Of a stretch of DNA of 64,000 nucleotides, positions 49,383-60,155 are shown one piece after another. The number at the start of each line of letters is the position of its first letter. The first letter of the stretch is position 1. The stretch spans positions 2,542,001-2,606,000 of the forward strand of contig NC_031674.1 in assembly GCF_001640025.1 (NCBI RefSeq). Direction: 5' to 3'. A model generated the notes under the pieces. The model was not told the DNA's origin and did not search any database. It saw only the letters and a list, made by a program, of their open reading frames with translations. The position numbers were made by a program, and so were the translations under genes. The DNA comes from Sugiyamaella lignohabitans (taxonomy: Eukaryota; Ascomycota; Dipodascomycetes; Dipodascales; Trichomonascaceae).

Positions 49383-51704
49383 ATGGCATCAGTTGATCAG
49401 TTGATAGAAAAATTCGATGGTATTGCGCTGGGTGATGACAGTGCCGACGAATTCTTTTTTGATATCAAAGATAACAGTCTATTCGCGGATCTGCTGGGGG
49501 TCGAGAAAGTGAGAACGAAACTTATTCGATGTTTGGTTGAGAAACCAGTTGAAGTTATCAACTTTTTAGTCTCATCAGAAGATGTCGAACTTGTAAAGCT
49601 GACGAGATTGGCCCCATATCTTTCGAAAAGTGAACTCAAGTTGGTCCTTGATGAGGTGCTGGTGACGCTTACAAAAATTTATTTTGAGGAGTTCAAAACG
49701 GCAGAAGATATCAGCAAACAGGATGCTTACTCAGAGACTTTCTCTCGATGCCCTTATTTGTTACGATTTGTGTTCCAATCAGTTGGAAAGCTGATAGGGA
49801 CAGATTCAATGTCAAATTATTTTGAGAAGATTTTATCAGCCATCATCCCTTATAGCGACAGGAGATTAATAAATATTCATGGTGGCTTGTCAAGAGGGGG
49901 ACAAAAGATTTCAATTGCCTCACAGGTTATCTTAATCATTTCAAAATGTATTGAAATCAGTTATGACGAAACAGAGACTGCACTTAAGAGTTCAATTCGT
50001 GATGTTCTGGAAAAAGGAGCTGCCACTGGCCTAAAGGTAAGCTACATAATCGTGTTTTCATTGGTAAGCCTTATGTTTCACATAAACATTAGTATTGCAG
50101 AACAGATCTTTATGCTCGATGATATCCAGGTGAAGAAATTGACAGTGGAGCTTCTAAATTCGCAACAATTTGTACTAGCAGCGTTGGATGCACTGTCTAG
50201 TGCATGTGTAAGTAAATCCAGTAGAGCACTTGTGGCACAGAACTTTGGCCCCCTTATTAGTAATGCCTTCGAATCGACTGAAAATCAGTCTGTTCAAATT
50301 TTAGCAGCATCTGTTCTTGTGAAAACAAGTGCCAACTCTGACGGAAAAGAAAGTGAAAAAGTAAAAATGTTGGACGAATTCTCGAAAATCTTTGAAGAGG
50401 CTGTTGGAGAATATATTCAGGATAAAGCTGGGATTCTAAGAGCTGTTTCTGATTCGGATTATCAGGTTGCACTGGAAGGACTGGCTTACACATCATTATT
50501 GACAACAGCAAAATCTAGGATTATTGCCAGTAAGAATATCATGGATAACTTAGTTGCTACGTTCACCTCGGCTCATGTTTTTAGTCAACACCCAGTGTGG
50601 ATTTACAGTTCCCTATGCATACTAGTCAATATTACGAACTACAGTCCGAAGCTGTCAGCTGAGCAAGAAAAATTGAGAGACCTAAAAAGTTACGGCGGGA
50701 AGTCCAATCTAGAAAGTGAGCACGAATCAGATATAGTCGTAAATCGAAGAAACAAGATTGTTTTAGAAACTGGGTTGGTAGGAGCAATTAGTAAAAGCTG
50801 TCCGCAGTTCAGTAAGGCCAGTAAGGAAATAGTTTCGAATTTGTTACGAAATCTGGTAACAGACAGATCACATAGATCGATTTTTGTTCAGCAGGGGGGC
50901 TTGGCTGTGCTTATATATTTGCTCTTACCCCCGGAAAACGGCTCTACTGATGGATCTAAAGGCATTGAACCAAAAGCTGCCAATATAACTACAAGTGGCC
51001 TCGCAAAGACTCTTATATCTGTTGATCCTAAGGTAGCCTTTAGTAGTAAGTTGAGTCCGTCAGTGGTTGTCAAACCTCTTATCACGCAACTTCAATGTGA
51101 AGCATCAGAAATCCCTCTCTTAGATAAATTCGAAGCATTACTTGCCTTAACAAATATTGCTTCTTTTGACGACTTTTGTCGTGACCAAATTATTCGTTTA
51201 GGATGGAACAAGATAGAAAACCTGGTAACAGGCTCTAATGTAATGGTGCAACGGGCGTCAATTGAATTAATTTGTAATCTGGCAATGTCTCCTCTCTGTG
51301 CTGAGAAATATCTGGATGGCTCGAAATCTGCAATAAGTAGATTAGAGCTCCTTGTTGCATTTTCAGATAGTGACGATGGTCCAACTTCAATAGCTGCAGC
51401 CGGGGCAATGGCGCTCTTATCAGAATGGGGCCAACCAGCTGTGGAAACAATGGGTCACAACAGTAAATGCGTTCAGCGTCTCGTTGCCCTTTTAGTTGTA
51501 CCCGATCCAGCCATACGTGACAGGGCCATTTCGGCAACGAGGAACTTACTAGTTGGAGCAAAACAAAACAAAGATGATGAAGTAATCAACCTCTTTAATA
51601 ATCAAAACTCCGTCGAGAAAATCAAGAATATGGTCCAGTCAACTGGTGATAGTGATACGATTACTTTGGCATTAGAGAGTGTTAAAATTCTCCTAAATAA
51701 ATGA
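49383..51704 (+). CDS. SHE4: UCS-domain myosin co-chaperone She4/UNC-45-like
   Basis: Folds and stabilises myosin motor domains; needed for actin cytoskeleton, endocytosis and mRNA localisation. From the ATG at 49383 the product is 773 aa, close to S. cerevisiae She4 (789). It is all-helical (armadillo-like). The UCS region includes ALLALTNIASFDDFCRDQII, GWNKIENLVTGSNVMVQRAS and IELICNLAMSPLCAEKY. GCCTAAAGGTAAGC at about 50030 looks like a splice donor, but removing up to the next CAG (64 nt) breaks the frame, and the helix there fits the family, so it is kept as coding. Open frame upstream of the ATG has no other in-frame ATG. Confidence 0.85.
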   Translation: MASVDQLIEKFDGIALGDDSADEFFFDIKDNSLFADLLGVEKVRTKLIRCLVEKPVEVINFLVSSEDVELVKLTRLAPYLSKSELKLVLDEVLVTLTKIYFEEFKTAEDISKQDAYSETFSRCPYLLRFVFQSVGKLIGTDSMSNYFEKILSAIIPYSDRRLINIHGGLSRGGQKISIASQVILIISKCIEISYDETETALKSSIRDVLEKGAATGLKVSYIIVFSLVSLMFHINISIAEQIFMLDDIQVKKLTVELLNSQQFVLAALDALSSACVSKSSRALVAQNFGPLISNAFESTENQSVQILAASVLVKTSANSDGKESEKVKMLDEFSKIFEEAVGEYIQDKAGILRAVSDSDYQVALEGLAYTSLLTTAKSRIIASKNIMDNLVATFTSAHVFSQHPVWIYSSLCILVNITNYSPKLSAEQEKLRDLKSYGGKSNLESEHESDIVVNRRNKIVLETGLVGAISKSCPQFSKASKEIVSNLLRNLVTDRSHRSIFVQQGGLAVLIYLLLPPENGSTDGSKGIEPKAANITTSGLAKTLISVDPKVAFSSKLSPSVVVKPLITQLQCEASEIPLLDKFEALLALTNIASFDDFCRDQIIRLGWNKIENLVTGSNVMVQRASIELICNLAMSPLCAEKYLDGSKSAISRLELLVAFSDSDDGPTSIAAAGAMALLSEWGQPAVETMGHNSKCVQRLVALLVVPDPAIRDRAISATRNLLVGAKQNKDDEVINLFNNQNSVEKIKNMVQSTGDSDTITLALESVKILLNK

Positions 51705-51779
51705 ACGGGAAGGCACATCCATTCAAGCGATGAACGTCATTGAAAATAAACCCGATACGCATTACCCATTACATATATA

Positions 51780-52652
51780 TTATAAATCTAAAAAGTCACC
51801 CTTTGCTTTATAAACTTCGTATTCAAAATCTGGTTGGAACTCTTGGTAGAGTGACTCAGCATCACTGGTTGCATTATAAGTAAATAATGCATCTTGCTCG
51901 GGTATAAACATCTTAGGTTTTCCTGATGACTCTGCAGCATCTGCCAGAAGCTGTGCCTGACAACTTCTCTCCATCAACGTAAATAAATAAGCCGCCTCAT
52001 CGACAGTTTGGCCAACAGTCAATAGACCATGATTCTGTAAAATAACAGCTTTGTTGGTCGGTCCTAGAGCCTGGGCAATTTTGCGACCCTCTTCATCCTC
52101 AACAGCCACACCTCCAAAATCTTCATATACACTGTGACAATTGTAAAATACACATGCATCCTGGTTAATCATATCAAGATGCTTTCCAAATGTCGAGTAT
52201 GCTTTACCATATATAGAATGTGTATGGCACGCGGCAAGCACATCTGGCCTAGCTTTGTGAAGTGCAGAGTGGATCATGAAGCCCGCTTTATTGATAGCTT
52301 TCCTAGATCCACCAACGATGTTACCATGCTCATCTACTTGAACCATGTCTGAGGCTTTGAGCATGTTATAATGAACACCCAAAGGGTTTATCCAGAAAGT
52401 GTCTGGGTTAATTGGATCCCTTATTGATATATGGCCAGCGGCACCTTCAGTGTAGTCCTTGGCACCAAACACACGAAATGCACCAGCCATATGTTCAAGC
52501 ATCCACTTCCGTTTGGCCAGCATTGACTTGGGGTCTCCAGAGTCGAAAACGGGAATTTTGTGAGGCACCTCACCAATGGTCATATTCTGGGCCCCTTGAT
52601 TATGAACTTGGTAGCCACGACCGTTTCCATTTTGGCTAGTAGTGGGAGACAT
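51780..52652 (-). CDS. Class II aldolase/adducin-family protein
   Basis: Cytosolic zinc enzyme fold related to fuculose-1-phosphate aldolase and adducin head. 290 aa. Zinc ligands are visible as H143-x-H145 (ACHTHSIYG) and H208 (LQNHGLLT); GAAGHISIRDP and FWINPLGVHYNML form the substrate/phosphate loop. The domain spans about residues 48-270. The substrate is unknown; fungal members of this size are common and mostly uncharacterised. The start is the first ATG. Tail-to-tail with SHE4, 75 bp apart. Confidence 0.9.
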   Translation of the reverse strand: MSPTTSQNGNGRGYQVHNQGAQNMTIGEVPHKIPVFDSGDPKSMLAKRKWMLEHMAGAFRVFGAKDYTEGAAGHISIRDPINPDTFWINPLGVHYNMLKASDMVQVDEHGNIVGGSRKAINKAGFMIHSALHKARPDVLAACHTHSIYGKAYSTFGKHLDMINQDACVFYNCHSVYEDFGGVAVEDEEGRKIAQALGPTNKAVILQNHGLLTVGQTVDEAAYLFTLMERSCQAQLLADAAESSGKPKMFIPEQDALFTYNATSDAESLYQEFQPDFEYEVYKAKGDFLDL

Positions 52653-53224
52653 TTCGAAATTTGTTATATAGTTTAAACATTTTAAATTTTCAGATAATCA
52701 TAGTTATATTTATGTAACTCCGAGTCTCGCTATCAATAACCCCTAGTGCGCAATTTTGTAGTTTCGTTCCCGAAACAGCAATATACATGCGTCCTGCACA
52801 GCGTTTAACCGCAAGTGCAATGATAAGCTTTCGAGAATCTCAAAAAAGGCGGGGAGTCCGAAAGAACTGGAAATCCAGTGGAAGAGACGAGCCAATATTA
52901 CTAACAACTTCTCTCGCCTTTGTCTCAACTAAATGTGAAGGACTCTAGGTTCTGTGTATATGCTTATTCTTAAGAGCAACAGTTGTGGACATCTAGACAT
53001 GGGGGTGTCTAAACGACCCTTATCTGACTGCAGATTTCCTCTTCCTTTATTGTCGGCTATCTACTGATCGCTTTCCCGTGTTAGCGGATTGTCCGTCGAA
53101 ACAGGCCTGGGTTTCGTAACGATGTTATCTGCATATGAGTTTTGAAAAGATAAGATGCCGTCCATGATGCGGCTTCGTATGTTGCTGATCTGCTAGCTTC
53201 GTCAACTTTTATTAGAGGGCTGTT
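52653..53224. other. Divergent intergenic region
   Basis: 572 bp between the aldolase gene and CEM1. A 61-codon frame at 52743-52928 has no recognisable content. No RNA gene is seen. Confidence 0.5.
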
Positions 53225-54493
53225 ATGTCTGCCCTCAAAAGAGTTGTTGTAACGGGGTTGGGCACAGTCAACCCACTAGGAGTGGGTGTGACTACTTCTT
53301 GGAATAAGCTGGTGTCTGGAAAATCTGGAATTGTGGCTCTAACCGAACCCGAGTACCAATCACTTCCAAGCACCGTGGCTGGCAAAGTACCCATAAATGA
53401 ATGGAATCCCTTGGATTGGATTGACAGCGCCACGGTTAAGCGTACTTCTCTTTTTGTCCAGTATGCTCTAGCGGCTGCAAAACAAGCGTTGGACGATGCT
53501 CAGTGGCCAACGCAAACTGGTGCGACTGGGAATATGGACCGCACAGGAGTGGCCATAGGGTCTAGCATTGGCGGGCTTGAGGCTCTCTATGATAATGCTG
53601 TAAACTATAATACGGCCGGTTACCGGAAAGTTTCGCCGCTTTTCATTCCCAATCTGTTGAATAATATGGCCAGTGGACATGTATCCATAAAATATGGATT
53701 TAAGGGCCCTAATCACACTGTCTCCACAGCCTGTACCACTGGTGCCCATGCGATAGGAGATGCTGGAAATTTAATACGTCTCGGAATGGCTGACGTTATG
53801 GTTGCTGGTTCTAGTGAAGCCGTCATACATCCGTTAGCGATAGCAGGCTTTGCAAGAGCTAGGAGCTTAGCAACGAAATATAATGATGAGCCGGAGAAGT
53901 CGTCTAGACCCTTTGACAAAGCACGAAACGGATTTGTAATAGCTGAGGGTTCTGCTGTTGTAATCCTAGAAGAATATGAGCATGCGCTGCGAAGAAATGC
54001 AAGAATTTATGGAGAACTTATAGGTTACGGTATGTCAGGTGATGCTAACCATATAACAGCTCCAGCAGAAAATGGCGACGGTGCGTTCAGGTCTATGACC
54101 ATGGCTATCCAAAATGCGGGCATAACTCCAGATCAGGTGGACTATATTAATGCGCATGCTACATCTACTCCTCTTGGGGATGCTGCAGAGAATTCGGCTA
54201 TTAAGAGGCTGTTTGTATCACATAACAGAAAGGCGTCAGATATCAATGTCTCTTCTACAAAGGGGGCAACTGGCCACCTTCTCGGTGCTGCTGGTTCTCT
54301 GGAAGCTATCTTTACGCTTCTTTCTATTCATACCAATAAGCTTCCTCCCACTTTAAATCTTTCAAGCTACGAGCCTGGGTTTGATTGTAATTATGTAGCC
54401 AATGTTTCTCAGGAAGCGAGAGTCAATGTCGCTTTAACCAATAGCTTCGGGTTTGGGGGAACAAATGCATCACTTTTATTCAGAAAGTTGTAA
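53225..54493 (+). CDS. CEM1: Mitochondrial beta-ketoacyl-ACP synthase (KAS II type)
   Basis: Condensing enzyme of mitochondrial type II fatty-acid synthesis, which feeds lipoic acid production and respiratory assembly. 422 aa, full length. The Cys-His-His triad is C170 (STACTTGAHA), H311 (INAHATSTPLGD) and H351 (KGATGHLLGAAGS), with the conserved Lys at 346. The end GFGGTNASLLFRKL is typical. The N-terminus MSALKRVVVTGLG leaves no long presequence, as in yeast Cem1. No intron. Confidence 0.95.
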   Translation: MSALKRVVVTGLGTVNPLGVGVTTSWNKLVSGKSGIVALTEPEYQSLPSTVAGKVPINEWNPLDWIDSATVKRTSLFVQYALAAAKQALDDAQWPTQTGATGNMDRTGVAIGSSIGGLEALYDNAVNYNTAGYRKVSPLFIPNLLNNMASGHVSIKYGFKGPNHTVSTACTTGAHAIGDAGNLIRLGMADVMVAGSSEAVIHPLAIAGFARARSLATKYNDEPEKSSRPFDKARNGFVIAEGSAVVILEEYEHALRRNARIYGELIGYGMSGDANHITAPAENGDGAFRSMTMAIQNAGITPDQVDYINAHATSTPLGDAAENSAIKRLFVSHNRKASDINVSSTKGATGHLLGAAGSLEAIFTLLSIHTNKLPPTLNLSSYEPGFDCNYVANVSQEARVNVALTNSFGFGGTNASLLFRKL

Positions 54494-55130
54494 ATAATAA
54501 CTAAGCACTTCAATACGGAGATAATATTTGATGGAGAGTAACATCAACATGGATTTATAGTAAGCCTCAGTCTAAAACCTATAAAATGAGTTCTACTCAC
54601 TAGAATGCTGCCAGGACCAATTCAATGTAAACGACTCGAATCAGCTTGGGAATTCTTCGAGGGATGAAATCTCACAACTCTCGTATTCTAGTTCGACTTG
54701 GGTTATAATGATACTAATCTTTGACCACTATTCAATAGTGCTGAAAGCTATATCTGCTAACCCAACACGTGAGTTATGGGGAGTGCTACGAGACAATTTG
54801 GCATTCTTGACCATTATAAACTTCGGCTCTCAGTTTGAATGTTTGAAGTAACACATTCGAATTGAAGTATATTTATGACCCCTATTTTGGCCACACAATT
54901 GACAAATAAAATCTGTTCAGAGTAGAAATAGAAAATATCCAAATCACTATAAGATAATCGGAGAAGCAAACTATTACTCAGGATGAGTAAAATTTACTTC
55001 CTCGTACGAACCAGTTTGATGGGTTAGCCAGCTTATTGCAAATGTCCAGGAAATGGAGCCGCACTGAAACTCATGATGTTAAATTCCGTCGAAGTTCCAT
55101 GAGTGCGCATGCAGCTACGTAACACTCAAA
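54494..55130. other. Intergenic region CEM1 / GET4
   Basis: 637 bp, promoter-like, with CACGTG inside ACACGTGAG at about 54767. No gene is seen. Confidence 0.5.
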
Positions 55131-56144
55131 ATGTCCGCTAAAATTGCCAAAATAATAGAGAGGACTCAGGAAAAGTAAGTGAAGTACTATTTGGATGTGT
55201 AATGAGCCTACGATCTAACTAGAGAAAGAATTGCTAATGGGCAATACTATGAAGCGCATCAAGCTGTGCGTACCATTGCAGCTAGGTATATTCGAGCCAA
55301 AGCTTATTCTGATGCAACAGAAGTCCTCTTTACTACAGCGAAACTACTACTCGAAGCCAATCAGCCTGGTAGTGCCAGTGATTTGACTCTTTACCTCATT
55401 GATACGCTGAAATTAGGAAATGTTCCAGTCGACTCTGTATCACGGGCAAAGGTCGTCCAATTAGCCAAGTTGTTCAAGCCGGATGAGCCTACTCTCAAGT
55501 CTATTGCAACAGAGGCTATTGGATGGAGTATTGCTGCCAGTAGAAATACTGCTGATTTGACTGCTAAGTCGAATTCCGACAAGCCCATCCTCTACTTGGG
55601 CGATTCAGAACTGCATCATGTATTTGGAAGTATCTTTGCATCGTCCGGCGAAGCTTACGAAGCAGAAAAGCATCTTTTACTAGGGACTAGTGAGTCGCCA
55701 CAGATTTTAGCTGATTTACTCTATGACTGGTATACAGAAGATAAAGCCAGCGAAAATGCTGGTATATACCTCTCCCGCGGTGTCCTAGGCTACCTAGCTC
55801 TGGAAAATATTCGAGATGCGTCCAAACTTCTGAATGTTTTCATTCATCGGCTGTTAAGTACACTTGACGAAGGTGACTATGAAACATCACAAGTATATGA
55901 TCAGTCAATTTACATATTCGGTCAGAATCACTCGTTAATTACATTCCTCCAATTGCTTGTGGTGACTTGTAGGTCAAAGAACAGTGATATGTATAACCGT
56001 CTCAAACTCAGATACAAGAATTTCTTAGACAACATCCCTGCCTTACAAGAATTGCTTATAAGAATTGGAGAAGTATATTTCAACATTCAGCCACCTAGAA
56101 ATACTAATATGTTACAGAACCTAATGGGCGGACTCTTTTCCTAG
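55131..56144 (+). CDS. GET4: Get4, tail-anchored protein insertion factor
   Basis: With Get5 and Sgt2 it hands tail-anchored proteins to Get3 for ER insertion. Exon 1 55131-55174 (MSAKIAKIIERTQE), intron 55175-55222 (48 nt), exon 2 55223-56144; 321 aa. The join restores KERIANGQYYEAHQAVRTIA, the first TPR-like helices of Get4. Later: KHLLLGTSESPQILADLLYDW and LALENIRDASKLL, both typical. The branch point and acceptor almost touch (CTAACTAG). Tail-to-tail with the Nudix gene, 63 bp apart. Confidence 0.92.
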
Positions 56145-56207
56145 ACAGAAATGTAGAAGCACTAAATAATATTTTTTCCTTTGCCCCATCAATCGGGAGT
56201 CCTAATT

Positions 56208-56774
56208 TCAATCCCTTTTTACAGATGAGAGATCAATTGCAGAGGCCAATTCTTTCCGGTTATGCCTCAGCATTTCGTCCCGGGCCTCTTTATAACCCAT
56301 CCAAGCTCGCCTCCTCTTATGACCCTCTGGCCATGCATCCTCGAGCTTCTCAATCATCATTTCATAGAAATGGAACTCAGTCCTTGGCGGTGCAGACCCT
56401 GTTGACCACCCCGTCGATGCTGGTCCCCAAGATTTCGGTGGTCTCTTATCTTCTATTACACCAAGAAACTTAGTTACAGTACCAATTGCACCAGCTTCTT
56501 CCCAAGTCTCTCGACAAGCAGCATCTGAGTAATCTTCTTCATCTAGCTCAATTCCGCCTTTGGGGATAACCCAACATTCGGGCCTGGCTTCAGAGCTCAC
56601 TAACAGAATCTTATCTTTTTCCTTATTGAGAACAACGGTTCCTGCCACCAATCTCGCACCAGTAACGTCAGAATATTCTTATGTGTTAGTAGCTAGCAAT
56701 GACCCTGACATGATTAAGCACTCACTTTGGTTCTCACGACCCTCGCGAGCGGTCATTGTCTTTGCCACAGCCAT
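56208..56774 (-). CDS. DDP1: Nudix diphosphoinositol polyphosphate phosphohydrolase (Ddp1/Aps1-like)
   Basis: Hydrolyses diphosphoinositol phosphates, Ap5A/Ap6A and polyphosphate. Exon 1 56726-56774 (MAVAKTMTAREGRENQ), intron 56678-56725 (48 nt; GTGAGT, TACTAAC, AAG), exon 2 56208-56677; 172 aa. Exon 2 gives YSDVTGARLVAGTVVLNKEK and the Nudix box GGIELDEEDYSDAACRE followed by TWEEAG. The box GX5EX7REUXEEXG is intact. The ARTGRENQ-like start and downstream EFHFYEM and KRRRAWMGYKEA fit Ddp1/Aps1. Confidence 0.88.
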
Positions 56775-57389
56775 TTTGAGGAGATTTATTTCATCAGCTT
56801 GCACATAGTTTGAGATGTCGAGTGTTTAGTGTTTGTCACATGCTTTGTTCTGTGCATAGAAAGTTGCATGAGGCTGATCAACAAAGTCGTTGATGAGGTC
56901 TGGAGATCGGCGGAGCGATAAATTAATACATACAAGCCACTTTTCTCGTCTCTTTTTCTCTTCATCTCGACTTTCCATTAATTTACATGATTATTTGTAG
57001 CCCATTCTATTAGTCGCTTCACCTCACTTCAGCGTCATATCACTTACATACTAGTTTAATTAACTGCCCGTACATGAATTCTTAATAATAACCCGGCCCT
57101 GAGGTGCGATTATTACTCCTTAACTAATGGCACTATGGTGATAGGGATTAAATATGGGATGTGAGCGAATACTTCTCCGTCGGTTGGGAAACAATTGCTT
57201 TCTGAATTTAAAATAGAAAAAAAGATATACGAAGCCTTTATGTCGACCAATTTTATAGATGCTCAATGGTCGACATGCATATCCATATCTGAGGTGCAAG
57301 TCAAACGATGAGCTGACAACAAAAGTTCGTGAGAAAAATTAGGACGGGCAGAGCCACAGATTAAGAAGAGAACGACCCAAAAAGAAGCG
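56775..57389. other. Intergenic region Nudix gene / tRNA-Glu
   Basis: 615 bp, largely AT-rich. A TGATGA-like snoRNA C box near 56893 has no convincing D box. No gene is called. Confidence 0.5.
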
Positions 57390-57461
57390 CTCCGATACTG
57401 GGAATCGAACCCAGAACTGCTCGGTGAAAGCGAACCGTGCTAGCCGTTACACTATATCGGA
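57390..57461 (-). tRNA. tRNA-Glu (anticodon UUC)
   Basis: 72 nt, no intron. The minus strand reads TCCGATATAGTGTAACGG with D-arm GTGT...GCAC, anticodon loop CTTTCAC (anticodon TTC) on stem GTTCG/CGAGC, T-arm CTGGG TTCGAAT CCCAG and acceptor pair TCCGATA/TATCGGA plus discriminator G. A and B boxes are intact; CCA is not encoded. A T-run for Pol III termination follows only loosely downstream. Confidence 0.96.
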
Positions 57462-57631
57462 ATGGATAAAGCTTGTCATTATTCGGTATTACTCAAGCTG
57501 CTCATCACAGTCGAGTGGATCAAATAGGCGCATGTCATTTTCTTCTCACTAGGTTACACATAAGTAGGTATAAACTTGAAACTGTATAATTAACTACTTT
57601 TTAAAAGAAGTTTCTTCAAAAGACTAAAAAT

Positions 57632-58585
57632 CTAAGCTGGGTGGGGCCAATAATAGGCATGAGTCTGATTAGTTGATAATGGATTCTGAGGAGGTGGCGG
57701 AGGTGGAAGTGGTTGCTGAAGTGGAAAATTAGAAATATTCGGTTGAACCCATGGCTGCAACGGCATTGTTTGATTATACCTACCTGGACCCAATACTGGA
57801 GGCATTGGTAAGTAATTTGCATCCAACGTCTCGATTCCACTGATACCACCGATATCCAAAGAGGTCGATTGTGGGTATTCACCAGATCCAAGCTGTTTCT
57901 CAGGATTCCGACGACAAGCTTGCCGTCTATTTTGATACCATATGTTGACAGCTTTCTCGGTCATTCCTATGCTTTGTGAAATTCTCTCTCTGACCCACAT
58001 GGGAGGCTTTGCACAATAGTCAAAGTGCGATTCAAGATAAGCTAACTGAGCAGCAGTTGTCCTCTTGCGCTTTTTAGGCTTTCGCTCTTCAAATGGCAAT
58101 CTGCATCGAGGTGGAGGAGGTGTAAGTGGACCTTGGGATGCTTGTATCCCAGAGTTAGGCATAGTGACTGGGAGGAGAGTATCCCTTCGTTCTTGGTTCA
58201 AATTGAACTCTGATAAGCAAAGTTTTGTCCCTGTAAACGGTAGCGTATCTGTGGGTTGTTCTATGATGCTTCCATTGTTATAGGAGACTTCAGGATAAGC
58301 AGTATCTTGTGGAGTTACCAAGAGTGCAGGATAGTTATTGTGATGAACCCCGTTGCTGTCACTTATATGGTGAGCTTCATGGTTCTGAAAGCTGAGTTCA
58401 TTATCCTCGTTAAGCAGATCACATTTGGACGGGCTGGTGGCAATAGAAGTAGGGGGCGTGAGAAGCGAACTGGCTAAATTTTTGTTGTCTAGAGTACGGT
58501 CAATAGCGACCATATCATGTTTGAGCATGTTTCTCTGTGGTTCTTGGGATTGAATCTGTATTCCTTGGTCAGTTATGACTTCCAT
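57632..58585 (-). CDS. Homeobox transcription factor
   Basis: 317 aa. The homeodomain lies at about residues 171-230: KKRKRTTAAQLAYLESHF, then RERISQSIGMTEKAVNIWYQ followed by NRRQACRRN, with the helix-3 core IWYQNRRQ (Tyr replacing the usual Phe). The rest is low complexity: Asn/Ser/Thr-rich N-terminus, a LTPPPPR motif before the domain, and a Pro-rich C-terminus. It belongs to the fungal Yox1/Yhp1/Phx1-like group of typical (non-TALE) homeodomains; target genes cannot be told. A Ser/Thr-Pro-rich flank suggests phosphorylation. Confidence 0.85.
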   Translation of the reverse strand: MEVITDQGIQIQSQEPQRNMLKHDMVAIDRTLDNKNLASSLLTPPTSIATSPSKCDLLNEDNELSFQNHEAHHISDSNGVHHNNYPALLVTPQDTAYPEVSYNNGSIIEQPTDTLPFTGTKLCLSEFNLNQERRDTLLPVTMPNSGIQASQGPLTPPPPRCRLPFEERKPKKRKRTTAAQLAYLESHFDYCAKPPMWVRERISQSIGMTEKAVNIWYQNRRQACRRNPEKQLGSGEYPQSTSLDIGGISGIETLDANYLPMPPVLGPGRYNQTMPLQPWVQPNISNFPLQQPLPPPPPPQNPLSTNQTHAYYWPHPA

Positions 58586-60155
58586 CCTTAATATTATCTA
58601 CTATAATTTCTCGAGTTGTAGATGTATAGTGGAATGGTTATAGGGCTGTCCAAGCAATTATGGCTATCACAGAGCTCTGTACCTTGTAACAGGAAAACTT
58701 GGATTGAGATAGAATCAATAAACAGAAATTAGTTTGATCAAATGAAGTGGACATCAGAGATTTTAATAGTCAAGTATATTATGTTCCTGCGATAGGTTTA
58801 CCCCATAAGTTATGTGGTGATTTTGTCACGCATAACCGACAATTTAATAGAGCAGCCCTTCCCATAATTTACTGATTGAATCGAGATGCACTTTACCACA
58901 ACACTAGAAATAGCTGGAAGATGGTTGCTGATTATCTCATCCCACAATTTAGCTATATTAATACACCTCCATAATGGCATACAACTTCTAGAATGGGGAA
59001 TTTAGCATAAGCAATAACTCTAAATTTTGAACAGTTGAAAATGTTAGAATTACTTCGACTGTTTAATTTATTATCTTAGACTTTTGCTTTTCACTTCGAT
59101 AAACTTTGTTAGGTGAGTCCCTGCATACAGTTAGAGTTAGAGTTGCATGACATGAACCGCCGATCTTTGACACTCGTAATCTCCAGCAGCTACCGCCTTT
59201 CGAAGATACTTTCACAAATGTGAGATAGTGGCTATGGGTGTGATTAGATAGGATCCCGACAAAACTTATAACTCTCATAAGCATTATCGGTCACTAATAG
59301 TTTGCAGTAATCTTGTCACTAGCCATACTAGTAAATGTCGCTTGCTAATCATAAGCGTGGAAACCGGGCCTGGTACGATATTTCTATTGAATGGGGAAAT
59401 CAATACCAGAGGTTGGCTTTAAATGACGGGATGACCAGCCGGAACTCCACCCATCTAATGTACACACCATTGGACTATGGCGAGAGAAGCCACGGGATCT
59501 TGAGCAGAGCCCCGGTACTTGGAAGGCACGGGGCCTCCACCAGCGAAAGGTGTACATGGCCGGTCATGCAGCATACGAACCGTGCAGGTGTGGCGGGAAG
59601 CAAGCAACAGCTGCGCCTGCTGATCTAAGCAGGCCATGCCAGCCCTGCTGTTAGTGAAGAAAAAAAATACGAGAGGCGGCTGTGGATCTGGGGGCTGGAC
59701 CAGGATACGCAGGTACCTAGCGGGTTATATCTGGCTATTGTTCGGGGTTGGTGCATACGCCGTACTACGGTATAAAAGCATCACTAATTCAGGTGGTTCG
59801 TTTATCAGTGAAACAATTTGATTCTCCCTGCCGGTCAAGTCCAAATATCTATTTGTTGCTGACGAGCTTATTGTACTTAGTGTTATAGCTCAGGAGCAAG
59901 GTGATATATTGCCATTGTAAAAAAGAAGGTGAGAAATAATTTCGACTTGGATAGAACCTACTCAAACCATAGAGTTTTTACGAAGTGGAGCTCTGTTGTC
60001 ATTCAAAGGGGCAAAACACGCTGTCTTGGCAAAGTAATCCATCAAAATCAGATTCGAGTCAGCCCATTAATTACACCAACGTGTTGTTCTAATTTGGTCA
60101 TTGTGTATTGAATCGTATCATTATCATAGTATTCTTATTTCACGAGACCTAGACA
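58586..60155. other. Intergenic region homeobox gene / RCR gene
   Basis: 1.57 kb. The left part is AT-rich. The right part (59335-59760) holds short frames that include decayed element copy 19 and look spurious. No RNA gene is seen. Confidence 0.5.
59475..59528 (-). repeat. GC-hairpin element, copy 19 (decayed)
   Basis: Recognised by GGCGAGAGAAGCCACGGGAT, then AGCAGAGCCCCGG and GGAAGGCA in the right order; both stems are broken. Confidence 0.6.

Noticed and set aside
50037..50100. Possible intron in SHE4 (GTAAGC...TTGCAG)
   Set aside because: Its removal (64 nt) breaks the frame, and the translated helix fits the UCS/armadillo pattern.
56880..56930. Box C-like TGATGA, possible C/D snoRNA
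   Set aside because: No matching D box, terminal stem or guide complementarity could be seen.
59335..59830. Short frames and a possible ncRNA left of the RCR gene
   Set aside because: They run through a decayed repeat copy; no RNA fold or family was recognised.
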